The notes under the pieces were generated by a model, which saw only the letters and a program-made list of their open reading frames with translations, made no database searches and was not told where the DNA came from. Shown piece by piece: positions 26,231-35,618 of a DNA stretch of 64,000 nt (its first letter is position 1; each line of letters starts with the position of its first letter). The stretch is from the NCBI GenBank assembly GCA_947496705.1, contig CANMDW010000027.1:1-64000 (forward strand), given 5' to 3'. The position numbers and the translations under genes were made by a program. Source of the DNA: an uncultured Aquimarina sp. (lineage in GTDB: Bacteria > Bacteroidota > Bacteroidia > Flavobacteriales > Flavobacteriaceae).

Positions 26231-26399
26231 TACTGCCTGCACTAGTTGTTATTTTGATAAACTCAACAAGAATTAATTAAAAAGGGTGAGTTTAAATTGT
26301 AAAAGCGCGCCGCCTTGAGCGGATTCTTAAGCAATTTGTTAGCCCTAAACCTGTTTTTACAGAGTTTATACAGAACCTTTGCTAGTGCAGGCTTTTTTT
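26231..26399 (+). ncRNA. ssrS: Probable 6S RNA
   Basis: The 215-bp gap between zapA and rny holds a structured RNA. The 5' end GCCTGCACTAG (26235-26245) pairs perfectly with CTAGTGCAGGC (26382-26392), and seven T follow, closing a roughly 160-nt hairpin with internal bulges. 6S RNA has exactly this shape: a long, terminally closed hairpin with an open central bubble that mimics an open promoter and binds RNA polymerase. It lies next to zapA in many phyla. Position, size and fold support the call; I could not test it against a covariance model. Confidence 0.75.
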
Positions 26400-26422
26400 A
26401 TATATAAACACTAACAAAGATT

Positions 26423-27991
26423 ATGGATGATAATATAATGTTTTTGGTTGTTGCCTCGGTCGTGGGCTTAGTAATAGGTTTTATTATTGCTAAAGTACTA
26501 GAGCGCGGTAAAGCATCAGAAACTATTAAAAACGCAAAGAAAACTTCAGAAAGTATTTTAAGAGAGGCAAAAAGTGAAGGGGAGAGTATCAAAAAAGATA
26601 AAATACTTCAGGCCAAAGAGAAGTTTATCGAATTAAAATCGGAACATGAAAAGGTAATACTTTCTAGAGATAAGAAGATTGCCGAGGCTGAAAAAAGAAC
26701 AAGAGATAAAGAATCTCAGGTATCCAACGAACTAGCAAAAAACAAGAAAGTAAATACAGAATTAGAAGAAAAGATTAAAAATTACAACCAACGAAATGAA
26801 TACCTCGAAAAGAAGCAAAACGAGCTTCAGAAGCTTCATAAAACCCAGGTACAGCAATTAGAAGTGATATCGGGTTTATCTGCAGAGGATGCCAAAGAAC
26901 AGTTAGTCGAGTCTCTCAAAGAACAAGCCAAAACAGATTCTATGGCGCTTATCCAGGATACAATCGAAGAGGCCAAATTAACCGCTCAGCAAGAAGCTAA
27001 AAAAGTAATCATCAATACTATTCAAAGAATAGGCACCGAAGAAGCAATAGAGAATTGTGTTTCGGTATTTAATATTGAGAGTGATGATGTAAAAGGAAGG
27101 ATTATTGGTCGTGAAGGAAGAAATATCAGAGCAATTGAAGCTGCTACAGGTGTAGAAATTATTGTAGATGATACCCCTGAGGCTATTATTCTATCTTGTT
27201 TTGATTCGGTAAGAAGAGAAGTTGCCCGATTGTCATTACACAAGTTGGTAACAGACGGAAGAATTCATCCGGCCCGGATAGAAGAAATCGTTAAAAAGAC
27301 CAGAAAACAGATTGATGAAGAGATTATAGAGGTTGGTAAACGCACAGTGATCGACTTAGGGATACACGGACTGCATCCCGAGTTAATTAAAACGGTAGGT
27401 AGAATGAAATATCGCTCATCTTATGGTCAGAACCTTTTACAACATTCCAGAGAGGTTGCCAAGTTATGTGGCGTGATGGCTGCAGAGTTAGGATTGAACC
27501 CTAAACTGGCAAAACGGGCAGGGCTGCTTCATGATATTGGTAAAGTACCCGATACAGAGACAGAAGTGCCTCATGCAGTATTAGGGATGCAATGGGCAGA
27601 GAAATATGGCGAGAAACCCGAAGTTTGTAATGCCATAGGAGCACACCATGATGAGGTAGAAATGACATCATTAATATCTCCTATAATTCAGGTTTGTGAT
27701 GCGATTAGCGGTGCCAGGCCAGGGGCAAGACGACAGGTGTTAGATTCCTATATACAGCGATTAAAGGACCTGGAAGACATCGCATTTGGATTTGATGGTG
27801 TTAAAAAAGCTTATGCAATTCAGGCAGGAAGAGAGTTACGTGTAATTGTAGAAAGTGAAAAAGTAAATGATGAAAAAGCAGCAAGTCTTTCTTTTGAGAT
27901 TTCACAGAAAATACAGACAGATATGACCTATCCCGGGCAAGTAAAGATTACCGTGATACGGGAAACCAGAGCTGTTAATATTGCTAAATAA
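26423..27991 (+). CDS. rny: Ribonuclease Y
   Basis: A 522-residue membrane-anchored endoribonuclease that initiates mRNA decay. An N-terminal helix (residues 4-26) is followed by a long coiled coil (about 30-185). The KH domain has G-R-I-I-G-R-E-G-R-N-I-R near 220, and the HD phosphodiesterase domain has H-S-R-E-V-A near 340 and the metal-binding L-L-H-D-I-G-K near 366. All catalytic residues are present. It is downstream of the 6S RNA gene and has a weak wobble-paired terminator at about 28025-28070. Confidence 0.94.
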   Translation: MDDNIMFLVVASVVGLVIGFIIAKVLERGKASETIKNAKKTSESILREAKSEGESIKKDKILQAKEKFIELKSEHEKVILSRDKKIAEAEKRTRDKESQVSNELAKNKKVNTELEEKIKNYNQRNEYLEKKQNELQKLHKTQVQQLEVISGLSAEDAKEQLVESLKEQAKTDSMALIQDTIEEAKLTAQQEAKKVIINTIQRIGTEEAIENCVSVFNIESDDVKGRIIGREGRNIRAIEAATGVEIIVDDTPEAIILSCFDSVRREVARLSLHKLVTDGRIHPARIEEIVKKTRKQIDEEIIEVGKRTVIDLGIHGLHPELIKTVGRMKYRSSYGQNLLQHSREVAKLCGVMAAELGLNPKLAKRAGLLHDIGKVPDTETEVPHAVLGMQWAEKYGEKPEVCNAIGAHHDEVEMTSLISPIIQVCDAISGARPGARRQVLDSYIQRLKDLEDIAFGFDGVKKAYAIQAGRELRVIVESEKVNDEKAASLSFEISQKIQTDMTYPGQVKITVIRETRAVNIAK

Positions 27992-28061
27992 ATAGGATGT
28001 AAAATTTAGGATTTAAAAAAGAAGGCGGTGATAGGGATTTCATTTTCTTGTCATCGTTTTT

Positions 28062-28448
28062 TTACTTTTGTAATTGAGTGTATCTGTCAATAATCGTATT
28101 TTTCCATTCAAGAGCTAATGGTAAAGAATTGAATAGCTTAAATTCTTTTTTTAAAAATGACTTCTCGAGTTCGGTCTGCATTTTTTGCCATGGATCATTT
28201 GATATTACTGCAACCCCCACCAAATTAGTAATCTTAGCCATTTCTATATGAATTGCAGGGTCTACCGAGTAAGAATGAATCCTGTTTGAGATGTATACGA
28301 AAGGTTTGTTCTGATAATATTGATCGGCAAGCATTAACAGAAGTTCGTTGTATTTGGGCATAACGGTAATACCTTCCTTCATGATAGTAAGTACATAGTC
28401 TTTATGTATTTCAGCTTTGCAAAAGCTTAAATTATAAGAAGTAATCAT
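28062..28448 (-). CDS. STAS-like small protein of unknown function
   Basis: A 128-residue soluble protein alternating strands and helices in a SpoIIAA/STAS-like order: a first strand with H-K-D-Y-V-L-T-I-M-K-E-G, a central helix L-M-L-A-D-Q-Y-Y, then P-F-V-Y-I-S-N-R and V-G-V-A-V-I-S-N-D. No phosphorylatable serine can be pointed out with confidence. It is a single gene between rny and clpC. Similar proteins are found in Flavobacteria as hypothetical proteins. Confidence 0.6.
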   Translation of the reverse strand: MITSYNLSFCKAEIHKDYVLTIMKEGITVMPKYNELLLMLADQYYQNKPFVYISNRIHSYSVDPAIHIEMAKITNLVGVAVISNDPWQKMQTELEKSFLKKEFKLFNSLPLALEWKNTIIDRYTQLQK

Positions 28449-28553
28449 TGAAAGATTATTAGCCTAACAAATATAAAACTTAAAAATTAATAAAAAAAGA
28501 CCGTAATAATGAGTTTTTATTAAAGAAGTGGTTTAAACTTTTTTGATTTTGAA

Positions 28554-28587
28554 AATAAAAAAACTGCTGTTCATCAGACAGCAGTTT
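28554..28587 (-). terminator. Intrinsic terminator of clpC
   Basis: AAACTGCTGT (28561-28570) pairs with ACAGCAGTTT (28578-28587). Read on the minus strand it is followed by a T run, 27 bp after the clpC stop. Confidence 0.8.
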
Positions 28588-28613
28588 CTTACATCAGTTT
28601 ATTTTATAATCTA

Positions 28614-31172
28614 CTAAGATTCTGTAGATTTTTCGGCTTTTTTTATATTTATAGTTAGCTCCCCAGAGCCATCATCCATATCCATAAATATACTATCCCC
28701 TTCCTGAAGTTGTGCATTAATAATTTCCTCGGCTAAAGCATCTTCAATATATTTCTGAATAGCTCTTTTAAGAGGTCTGGCACCATATTGTTTATCAAAA
28801 CCTTTTTCGGTAATATAATCTTTGGCTTTTTCGCTTAATGATAAATCATATCCAAGATCATTAATTCTTCCGTATAGTTTATCTAGCTCAATATCGATAA
28901 TCTTATGAATGTGTTCTCTTTCCAGCACATTAAATACAACCACATCATCAACCCGATTCAAGAATTCTGGGGCAAACGCTTTTTTAAGAGCATTCTCGAT
29001 CACACCTTTTGCATAATCATCTGCCTGAGATTTTTTGGCTGTAGTTCCAAAACCAACTCCTTGTCCAAAATCTTTTAGTTTACGGGCTCCAATATTAGAG
29101 GTCATGATAATGATGGTGTTTCTGAAATCAATTTTACGACCTAAACTATCGGTTAAGTATCCATCATCCAGTACCTGTAGCATCATATTAAATACATCTG
29201 GATGTGCTTTTTCAATTTCATCAAGTAAAATAACAGCATATGGTTTTCTTCTAACCTTCTCTGTAAGTTGCCCTCCTTCTTCATAACCAACATATCCCGG
29301 AGGTGCTCCGATAAGTCTCGAAACTGCAAATTTTTCCATGTATTCACTCATGTCAATTCTAATGAGTGTATCTTCGCTATCAAAAAGTTCTTTGGCCAAT
29401 ACCTTTGCTAACTGGGTTTTTCCGACACCTGTTTGTCCTAAAAAGATAAAGGAGCCAATTGGTTTGTTGGGATCCTTGAGTCCGGCACGGTTACGTTGAA
29501 TTGCTTTCACAACTTTGGTAACTGCTTCAGTTTGTCCTACAACCTTACCCATTATTAAGTTTGGTAATTCGGCTAGTTTATTACTTTCGGTCTGGGCAAT
29601 ACGATTTACTGGGATACCAGTCATCATAGAAACTACATCGGCCACATTTTCTTCATCAACCGTTTCTTTATGCAGTTTTGATTCTTTTTCCCATTGTTCT
29701 TGTGCAATTCCTAATTCTTTCTCAAGATTTTTTTCGTCATCCCTCAGTTTGGCAGCTTCTTCATACTTTTGTTTCTTCACCACACTATTCTTGAGTTCTC
29801 TTACTTCTTCTAGTTTTTTCTCAAGATCCAGTACTTTTTTGGGCACATCGATATTTGTGATATGTACTCTTGATCCCGCCTCGTCTAATGCATCAATTGC
29901 CTTGTCTGGTAAAAAGCGGTCTGTCATATAGCGATTGGTTAATTTTACACAGGCCAGAATAGCTTCAGGAGTATAACTAACATTATGATGTTCTTCATAT
30001 TTTTCCTTAATATTATTAAGGATTTCAATCGTCTCTTCAATATTTGTAGGCTCTACGATTACCTTTTGAAAACGTCTTTCTAAAGCGCCGTCTTTTTCTA
30101 TATATTGTCGATACTCGTCCAGGGTGGTTGCACCAATACACTGTATTTCACCTCTGGCCAAAGCTGGTTTAAACATATTTGAAGCATCAAGACTTCCTGT
30201 TGCACCACCAGCACCAACAATGGTATGAATTTCATCAATAAAAAGAATAATATCATCATTCTTTTCTAATTCATTCATTACGGCCTTCATACGTTCTTCA
30301 AATTGCCCACGGTATTTGGTTCCGGCAACCAGGCTTGCCAGATCAAGCGTAACCACTCTTTTATCAAAGAGTATTCGAGAAACTTTTCTTTTCACTATTC
30401 TCAATGCAAGGCCTTCTGCAATTGCAGATTTCCCCACTCCCGGTTCACCTATTAAAAGCGGGTTATTCTTTTTTCTTCTACTTAATATCTGCGATACGCG
30501 CTCTATCTCTTTAGATCTTCCTACCACAGGATCTAACTTACCCTCTTCTGCCATTACAGTTAAATCACGTCCAAAATTATCTAAAACAGGGGTTTTAGAT
30601 TTTTTTCCGGATTTACTACCTCCAGAAGGTGAATTAAAAGGATTTTCCTTAGAGGCGTCTCCTGTTAAATCATCATCATCTTCAGAGAAAGATTCTGCTT
30701 TTGGGTCATCTATATATTCTTCTTCGTTAGCAATCATAAACTTAAATTGGTCTTTAACGTTATCATAATCCACTTTTAAGCGATTTAAAAGTTTTGTAGT
30801 TGGGTCATTTTCATTTCTTAATATGCATAGCAAAAGATGAGCGGTATTAATCGAAGAGCTTTGAAATAGTTTGGCTTCCAAAAATGTTGTTTTTAGTGCT
30901 CTTTCTGCTTGTCTGGTTAAATGTAAATTCTTTTTCTCGTTTGAGGCTACTACCATATCGGGGTTTGCAGGACTTAAGATTTCAACCTTTCTTCTCAAAT
31001 TGGTCAAATCTATATCCAGAGCATCAAGGATACTGATTGCTTTTCCACTTCCATCGCGTAACAACCCTAACATAAGATGCTCTGTGCCAATAAAGTCATG
31101 CCCTAATCTAAGGGCTTCTTCTTTACTGTAAGCAATTACATCTTTAACTCTAGGTGAAAAATTATCATCCAT
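28614..31172 (-). CDS. clpC: ATP-dependent Clp protease ATP-binding subunit ClpC
   Basis: An 852-residue Hsp100 unfoldase that feeds ClpP and acts in protein quality control. Two Clp-N repeats (1-145) are followed by an acidic linker with a Gly/Ser/Lys-rich stretch. The first AAA+ domain has Walker A G-E-P-G-V-G-K-S at 242-249. A middle coiled coil contains a UVR-like K-Y-E-E-A-A-K-L-R-D, and the second AAA+ domain has G-Q-T-G-V-G-K-T near 578. The C-terminal D2-small domain is complete. The UVR-like segment and length identify ClpC rather than ClpA/ClpB. It forms a single-gene unit. Confidence 0.93.
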   Translation of the reverse strand: MDDNFSPRVKDVIAYSKEEALRLGHDFIGTEHLMLGLLRDGSGKAISILDALDIDLTNLRRKVEILSPANPDMVVASNEKKNLHLTRQAERALKTTFLEAKLFQSSSINTAHLLLCILRNENDPTTKLLNRLKVDYDNVKDQFKFMIANEEEYIDDPKAESFSEDDDDLTGDASKENPFNSPSGGSKSGKKSKTPVLDNFGRDLTVMAEEGKLDPVVGRSKEIERVSQILSRRKKNNPLLIGEPGVGKSAIAEGLALRIVKRKVSRILFDKRVVTLDLASLVAGTKYRGQFEERMKAVMNELEKNDDIILFIDEIHTIVGAGGATGSLDASNMFKPALARGEIQCIGATTLDEYRQYIEKDGALERRFQKVIVEPTNIEETIEILNNIKEKYEEHHNVSYTPEAILACVKLTNRYMTDRFLPDKAIDALDEAGSRVHITNIDVPKKVLDLEKKLEEVRELKNSVVKKQKYEEAAKLRDDEKNLEKELGIAQEQWEKESKLHKETVDEENVADVVSMMTGIPVNRIAQTESNKLAELPNLIMGKVVGQTEAVTKVVKAIQRNRAGLKDPNKPIGSFIFLGQTGVGKTQLAKVLAKELFDSEDTLIRIDMSEYMEKFAVSRLIGAPPGYVGYEEGGQLTEKVRRKPYAVILLDEIEKAHPDVFNMMLQVLDDGYLTDSLGRKIDFRNTIIIMTSNIGARKLKDFGQGVGFGTTAKKSQADDYAKGVIENALKKAFAPEFLNRVDDVVVFNVLEREHIHKIIDIELDKLYGRINDLGYDLSLSEKAKDYITEKGFDKQYGARPLKRAIQKYIEDALAEEIINAQLQEGDSIFMDMDDGSGELTINIKKAEKSTES

Positions 31173-31702
31173 AAAATTATTATCTTTCTTTTTCTTTATA
31201 ACTAAAATAGTGATTTTTACATTACTATCGCAAAAACTATTCCTTTTAAACCATCATTAACAAATATCTGACAGTAATAGCCTATTTTGTCATATAATTT
31301 TGTTTTAATGAAATAAGCCATGACAATTAGATGGCGCTAATCTGGATGCTTGTCCCTATATAGGCCGGGAATTTGGCGATTCCATATATCTGCCGGTAAG
31401 GCAGGTCTGTCTAACTGGTGTTTGCCAGGTAGATCTGACAACTAAAACAACAATAAAGATAAGTAGATGAAAATTGATATCTTTAAAAAGGTGTCATTTT
31501 GCTGTTTTTTTACTTTTAATAGGTAAATAGACAAAAAATGTGGTAATAATCAAAATCTAGTCTTGTAGACTTATTAACTATATACAATATTCTTTTTGTT
31601 AATAAATTGCGTATATTACATGGTTAATTGACCGTTAAAAACGTCTTAATTTACTTAAATTAGCCCGTTTAATTAATCATTTTTAGAATAAAATAATTTT
31701 TT
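31173..31702. other. 530-bp divergent intergenic region with structured segment
   Basis: The region lies between clpC (minus) and gyrA (plus). A TAGTTTTTG box around 31230-31245 (minus) may serve clpC. The middle (about 31318-31445) is more GC-rich than its surroundings and full of small inverted repeats: ATTAG-n6-CTAAT, CTGCC-n5-GGCAG at 31390-31404 and TCTAACTGG facing CCAGGTAGA. It resembles a degenerate palindromic element rather than a gene. No ORF, tRNA or recognised riboswitch was found. Confidence 0.5.
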
Positions 31703-34246
31703 ATGGCTGAAGGAGAAAAGCTTATACCCATAAACATAGAAGATGAGATGAAATCTGCATACATCGATTACTCGATGTCTGTTATAGTATCTCGTGCTCT
31801 TCCTGATGTTAGGGATGGTCTTAAACCGGTACATAGACGTGTTTTGTATGGTATGCATGAACTGGGTGTTAGAGCAAGTAGTGCCCATAAGAAATCTGCA
31901 AGGATTGTTGGAGAAGTATTAGGTAAGTATCACCCGCATGGGGATACCTCGGTGTACGATACCATGGTTCGTATGGCCCAGGAATGGAGTTTACGATATA
32001 TGTTGGTAGATGGGCAGGGTAACTTTGGTTCTGTAGATGGAGATAGCCCGGCGGCAATGCGGTATACAGAGGCAAGAATGCGCAGGATATCTGAAGATAT
32101 GCTTATCGATATCGATAAAGATACGGTAGATCATACATTTAATTTTGATGATACATTACAAGAACCCACAGTTCTGCCAACCAGAGTACCTGGATTACTA
32201 ATTAATGGAGCTTCAGGGATTGCTGTGGGTATGGCGACCAATATGCCTCCTCATAATCTAAATGAAGTTGTTGATGGTATTATTGCATATATAGATAATA
32301 ACGACATTGAGATCGATGAATTAATAACTCATATAAAGGCTCCTGATTTTCCAACCGGAGGTACTATCTATGGTTATGATGGTGTTAGGGAAGCTTTTAA
32401 GACCGGTAGAGGAAGAATCGTAATACGTGCCAAAGCCAGTTTTGAAGAAGTAAACGGAAGAGAGTGTATTATTGTCACAGAAATTCCGTATCAGGTGAAT
32501 AAGGCCGATATGATTAAGAAAACCGCCGATCTTGTTAATGATAAAAAGATTGATGGAATTTCTTCTATTCGCGATGAATCTGATAGAAAAGGAATGCGAA
32601 TTGTGTATATACTAAAACGAGATGCAATACCTAATATCGTTTTAAATCTCTTATACAAGTATACAGCATTACAATCTTCCTTTAGTGTCAACAACATAGC
32701 ACTGGTAAAAGGTAGGCCTCAGTTATTAAATGTAAGAGAAATGATCCTTCATTTTGTGGATCATAGACATGAAGTTGTTGTTCGTCGCACAAAATACGAA
32801 CTTAAAAAAGCTGAAGAAAGAGCTCATATTCTCGAAGGTTTAATTATTGCTTCTGATAATATCGACGAAGTAATTGCATTGATTCGAGCCTCGGCAAATC
32901 CGGATGAAGCCCGTGAAAAGCTCATGAAGCGATTCAAACTTTCCGAAATACAGGCAAAGGCGATCGTAGAAATGCGTTTGCGTCAGTTAACAGGCCTGGA
33001 GCAAGATAAATTACGTGCAGAATATGAGGAAATAATGAAGACCATAGAAAATCTTAAAGATATCCTGGATAAGAAAGATCGAAGAATGGAAATCATTAAA
33101 GAAGAACTTCTTGAGGTTAAAGAAAAATATGGCGATGAACGCCGTTCTCAAATAGAATATGCTGGCGGGGATCTTAGTATTGAAGACATGATACCCGATG
33201 AGAAGGTCGTTATAACTATTTCTCATGCCGGTTATATAAAAAGAACACCTCTTAACGAATATAAAAAGCAAAATAGAGGAGGAGTTGGCCAGAAGGGAAG
33301 TACCACACGTAATGAAGATTTTCTGGAACATCTATTCGTTGGTACAAACCATCAATATATGCTGTTCTTTACCCAAAAAGGAAAGTGCTTCTGGATGCGG
33401 GTATATGAAATTCCCGAAGGAAGCAAAACCTCAAAAGGCAGGGCGATACAAAATCTAATCAATATACAGACAGATGATAAAGTAAAGGCTTTTATTTGCA
33501 CCCAGGATCTTAAAGATTCAGCATACATAAATGCACATTATGTCATAATGGCAACAAAAAAAGGCCAGGTTAAAAAGACATCTTTAGAGCAATATTCGAG
33601 ACCGAGAACAAATGGTATTAATGCCATTACAATAAAAGATAATGATGAATTGCTGGAGGCGCGGTTGACCGATGGAAAAAGTCAGGTGATGCTGGCAGTT
33701 AAATCGGGAAAAGCAATTCGTTTTGAAGAAGAAAAAACCAGGCCAATGGGTCGGGGGGCTTCTGGGGTAAGAGGTATTAGATTAGCCGATGATAAGGATG
33801 AAGTAATCGGGATGGTAGCGGTTAATGATATGGAAAGTAATATCTTGGTGGTTTCAGAAAATGGATTTGGAAAACGCTCTAAGTTAGAAGATTATAGAAT
33901 TACCAATAGAGGAGGTAAAGGAGTTAAAACAATTTCAGTTACTAAAAAAACAGGAAATCTGGTTGCAATTAAAAATGTTACAGATGGCGATGATCTTATG
34001 ATTATCAATAAATCTGGAATAGCAATTAGAATGGCAGTAGAAGATTTGAGAGTAATGGGAAGAGCCACCCAAGGTGTGCGTCTGATCAATTTAAAAGGCA
34101 AAGATTCTATAGCCGCTGTGGCAAAAGTAATGCATGAAGAAGATGACATTATAGACGATGAATTTCTGGAAGATACAAATTCGTCTGACAAAAGTACCGA
34201 TGACACTTCTGATGGCACGACTATTGATGATAAAACGAAACAATAA
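31703..34246 (+). CDS. gyrA: DNA gyrase subunit A
   Basis: An 847-residue type II topoisomerase subunit. The catalytic tyrosine is Y121 in A-A-M-R-Y-T-E-A-R-M. The quinolone region reads H-P-H-G-D-T-S-V-Y-D, with Thr82 at the position of E. coli Ser83, a residue not normally linked to resistance. The GyrA box is present as Q-N-R-G-G-V-G-Q-K-G near 525, which distinguishes it from ParC. The C-terminal beta-pinwheel ends in an acidic Ser/Asp-rich tail. The next gene, a TPR protein, starts 25 bp downstream. Confidence 0.95.
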   Translation: MAEGEKLIPINIEDEMKSAYIDYSMSVIVSRALPDVRDGLKPVHRRVLYGMHELGVRASSAHKKSARIVGEVLGKYHPHGDTSVYDTMVRMAQEWSLRYMLVDGQGNFGSVDGDSPAAMRYTEARMRRISEDMLIDIDKDTVDHTFNFDDTLQEPTVLPTRVPGLLINGASGIAVGMATNMPPHNLNEVVDGIIAYIDNNDIEIDELITHIKAPDFPTGGTIYGYDGVREAFKTGRGRIVIRAKASFEEVNGRECIIVTEIPYQVNKADMIKKTADLVNDKKIDGISSIRDESDRKGMRIVYILKRDAIPNIVLNLLYKYTALQSSFSVNNIALVKGRPQLLNVREMILHFVDHRHEVVVRRTKYELKKAEERAHILEGLIIASDNIDEVIALIRASANPDEAREKLMKRFKLSEIQAKAIVEMRLRQLTGLEQDKLRAEYEEIMKTIENLKDILDKKDRRMEIIKEELLEVKEKYGDERRSQIEYAGGDLSIEDMIPDEKVVITISHAGYIKRTPLNEYKKQNRGGVGQKGSTTRNEDFLEHLFVGTNHQYMLFFTQKGKCFWMRVYEIPEGSKTSKGRAIQNLINIQTDDKVKAFICTQDLKDSAYINAHYVIMATKKGQVKKTSLEQYSRPRTNGINAITIKDNDELLEARLTDGKSQVMLAVKSGKAIRFEEEKTRPMGRGASGVRGIRLADDKDEVIGMVAVNDMESNILVVSENGFGKRSKLEDYRITNRGGKGVKTISVTKKTGNLVAIKNVTDGDDLMIINKSGIAIRMAVEDLRVMGRATQGVRLINLKGKDSIAAVAKVMHEEDDIIDDEFLEDTNSSDKSTDDTSDGTTIDDKTKQ

Positions 34247-34271
34247 TTAAATCCCATTAAAAACTTAAGTA

Positions 34272-35546
34272 ATGAAGACTAAATTTATCATAGTATTATT
34301 CCTGGCGGTTAGTGCTATAGGATTTTCTCAAAAACAAGAATTAAAATCCGCAACCAAAGCACTAAAAGCTGGTGATTTTATTGCAGCGGGTGAAGCATTA
34401 AAAACTGCAGAAGGATTATTAGAAGCTGCCGACGAAAAAACAAAAGCCCAGTACCATTTTCTTAAAGGCCAGGTTTTGGCTTCTTCGGCAGGTGATTCTT
34501 TAGAAAAAATAGAGAAAGCTGCGAGCGCTTATAATAAGGTTATTGAAATAGAACAAGCAGGAGGCGGAGCTAAATACTCTGAACAAGCATCCCAGTTTTT
34601 GCAGACGCTTCGTCAATCTTTGGTGCAAAATGCCATAAAGGATCAAAATGCAAAGAATTATAAAGAAGCATCAGATAAACTTTATGTAAGCTATAAAACT
34701 AATCAATTAGATACTACACATTTATATTTTGCAGCAGGTAATGCAGTGAATGCTAAAGATTATGATACTGCGATTAAATATTATCAGGAATTAAAAACTC
34801 TTGGATTTAACGGCATTACTACAGAGTATCGGGCTACCAATAAAGAAACCGGTAAAACCGAACCCTTTGATTCTAAACAAACCAGAGACATTGCTGTAAA
34901 GTCGGGAACATATATCAAACCCGAAACGCATAAGTCAGAGTCTAAAAAAGCAGAAATTGCCAAAAATGTTGCATTGATTTATATGAGTCAGGGAAAAGAT
35001 GAAGAGGCAATTGTAGCTATAGAGGATGCCAAAAAAGAGAACCCTAATGATGCATCGTTAATGCAGGCAGAAGCCGATGTATATTATAAATTAGGAAATA
35101 TTGAAAAGTATAAAGAGATTATGGAGCAAATTGTTGCAAACGATCCTGAAAATGCAGACTTACTATATAACCTGGGAGTAAGTGCATCTCGTCTTGGAGA
35201 CAACACTCAAGCTATGGAATACTACAAAAAAGCAATTGAGATCAATCCAGAAATGGCATCTGCGCAGATTAATATTGCAGCTTTGATTCTTGGAAAAGAA
35301 AAAGCTATTGTAGATGAAATGAACAACCTGGGTACTTCTAGTAAAGATTACAAGCGTTATGATGAGTTGAAACAAAACAGAGATGATTTGTACAGAAGTG
35401 CAGTTCCTTACTTAGAAGGTGCATTAAAAAGTAACCCAGATAATATAGAAGCGATACGAACTTTGATGAATATCTTTTATCAGATAGATGATCCTAAAGC
35501 CGAAGAAATGAAAAATAAACTTAAGGCTTTAGAAGGAGGTAATTAA
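34272..35546 (+). CDS. Exported tetratricopeptide-repeat protein
   Basis: 424 residues with a signal peptide ending A-I-G-F-S-Q (about 20). It has TPR motifs throughout, most clearly N-A-D-L-L-Y-N-L-G-V-S-A-S-R-L-G-D near 295-312 and A-M-E-Y-Y-K-K-A-I-E-I-N-P after it, plus a Lys/Ala-rich first half. A periplasmic scaffold role is likely, but the partner is unknown. It is probably co-transcribed with gyrA and is followed by a strong terminator. Confidence 0.8.
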   Translation: MKTKFIIVLFLAVSAIGFSQKQELKSATKALKAGDFIAAGEALKTAEGLLEAADEKTKAQYHFLKGQVLASSAGDSLEKIEKAASAYNKVIEIEQAGGGAKYSEQASQFLQTLRQSLVQNAIKDQNAKNYKEASDKLYVSYKTNQLDTTHLYFAAGNAVNAKDYDTAIKYYQELKTLGFNGITTEYRATNKETGKTEPFDSKQTRDIAVKSGTYIKPETHKSESKKAEIAKNVALIYMSQGKDEEAIVAIEDAKKENPNDASLMQAEADVYYKLGNIEKYKEIMEQIVANDPENADLLYNLGVSASRLGDNTQAMEYYKKAIEINPEMASAQINIAALILGKEKAIVDEMNNLGTSSKDYKRYDELKQNRDDLYRSAVPYLEGALKSNPDNIEAIRTLMNIFYQIDDPKAEEMKNKLKALEGGN

Positions 35547-35583
35547 TTCTTCCTACCTATAAACAGCATACTAATAAAAAAAA

Positions 35584-35617
35584 GGCCTGAATTCCGAAGA
35601 ATTCAGGCCTTTTTTTT
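35584..35617. terminator. Strong bidirectional intrinsic terminator
   Basis: GGCCTGAATTC (35584-35594), CGAA loop, GAATTCAGGCC (35599-35609), with eight T after it and an A run before it. It serves both the TPR gene and the convergent pheT. Confidence 0.92.
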
Positions 35618-35618
35618 A

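Noticed and set aside
28614..31172. Plus-strand open frames antisense to clpC (for example 29515-29931, 30316-30768)
   Set aside because: They are shadows of clpC codon usage, rich in Ser/Leu runs without domain features. Similar shadows in gyrA, pta and ackA were dropped.
31703..34246. Quinolone-resistance change in gyrA
   Set aside because: The Thr at the position of E. coli Ser83 is a hydroxyl residue like the wild type. The acidic Asp at the 87-equivalent is present, so nothing suggests resistance.
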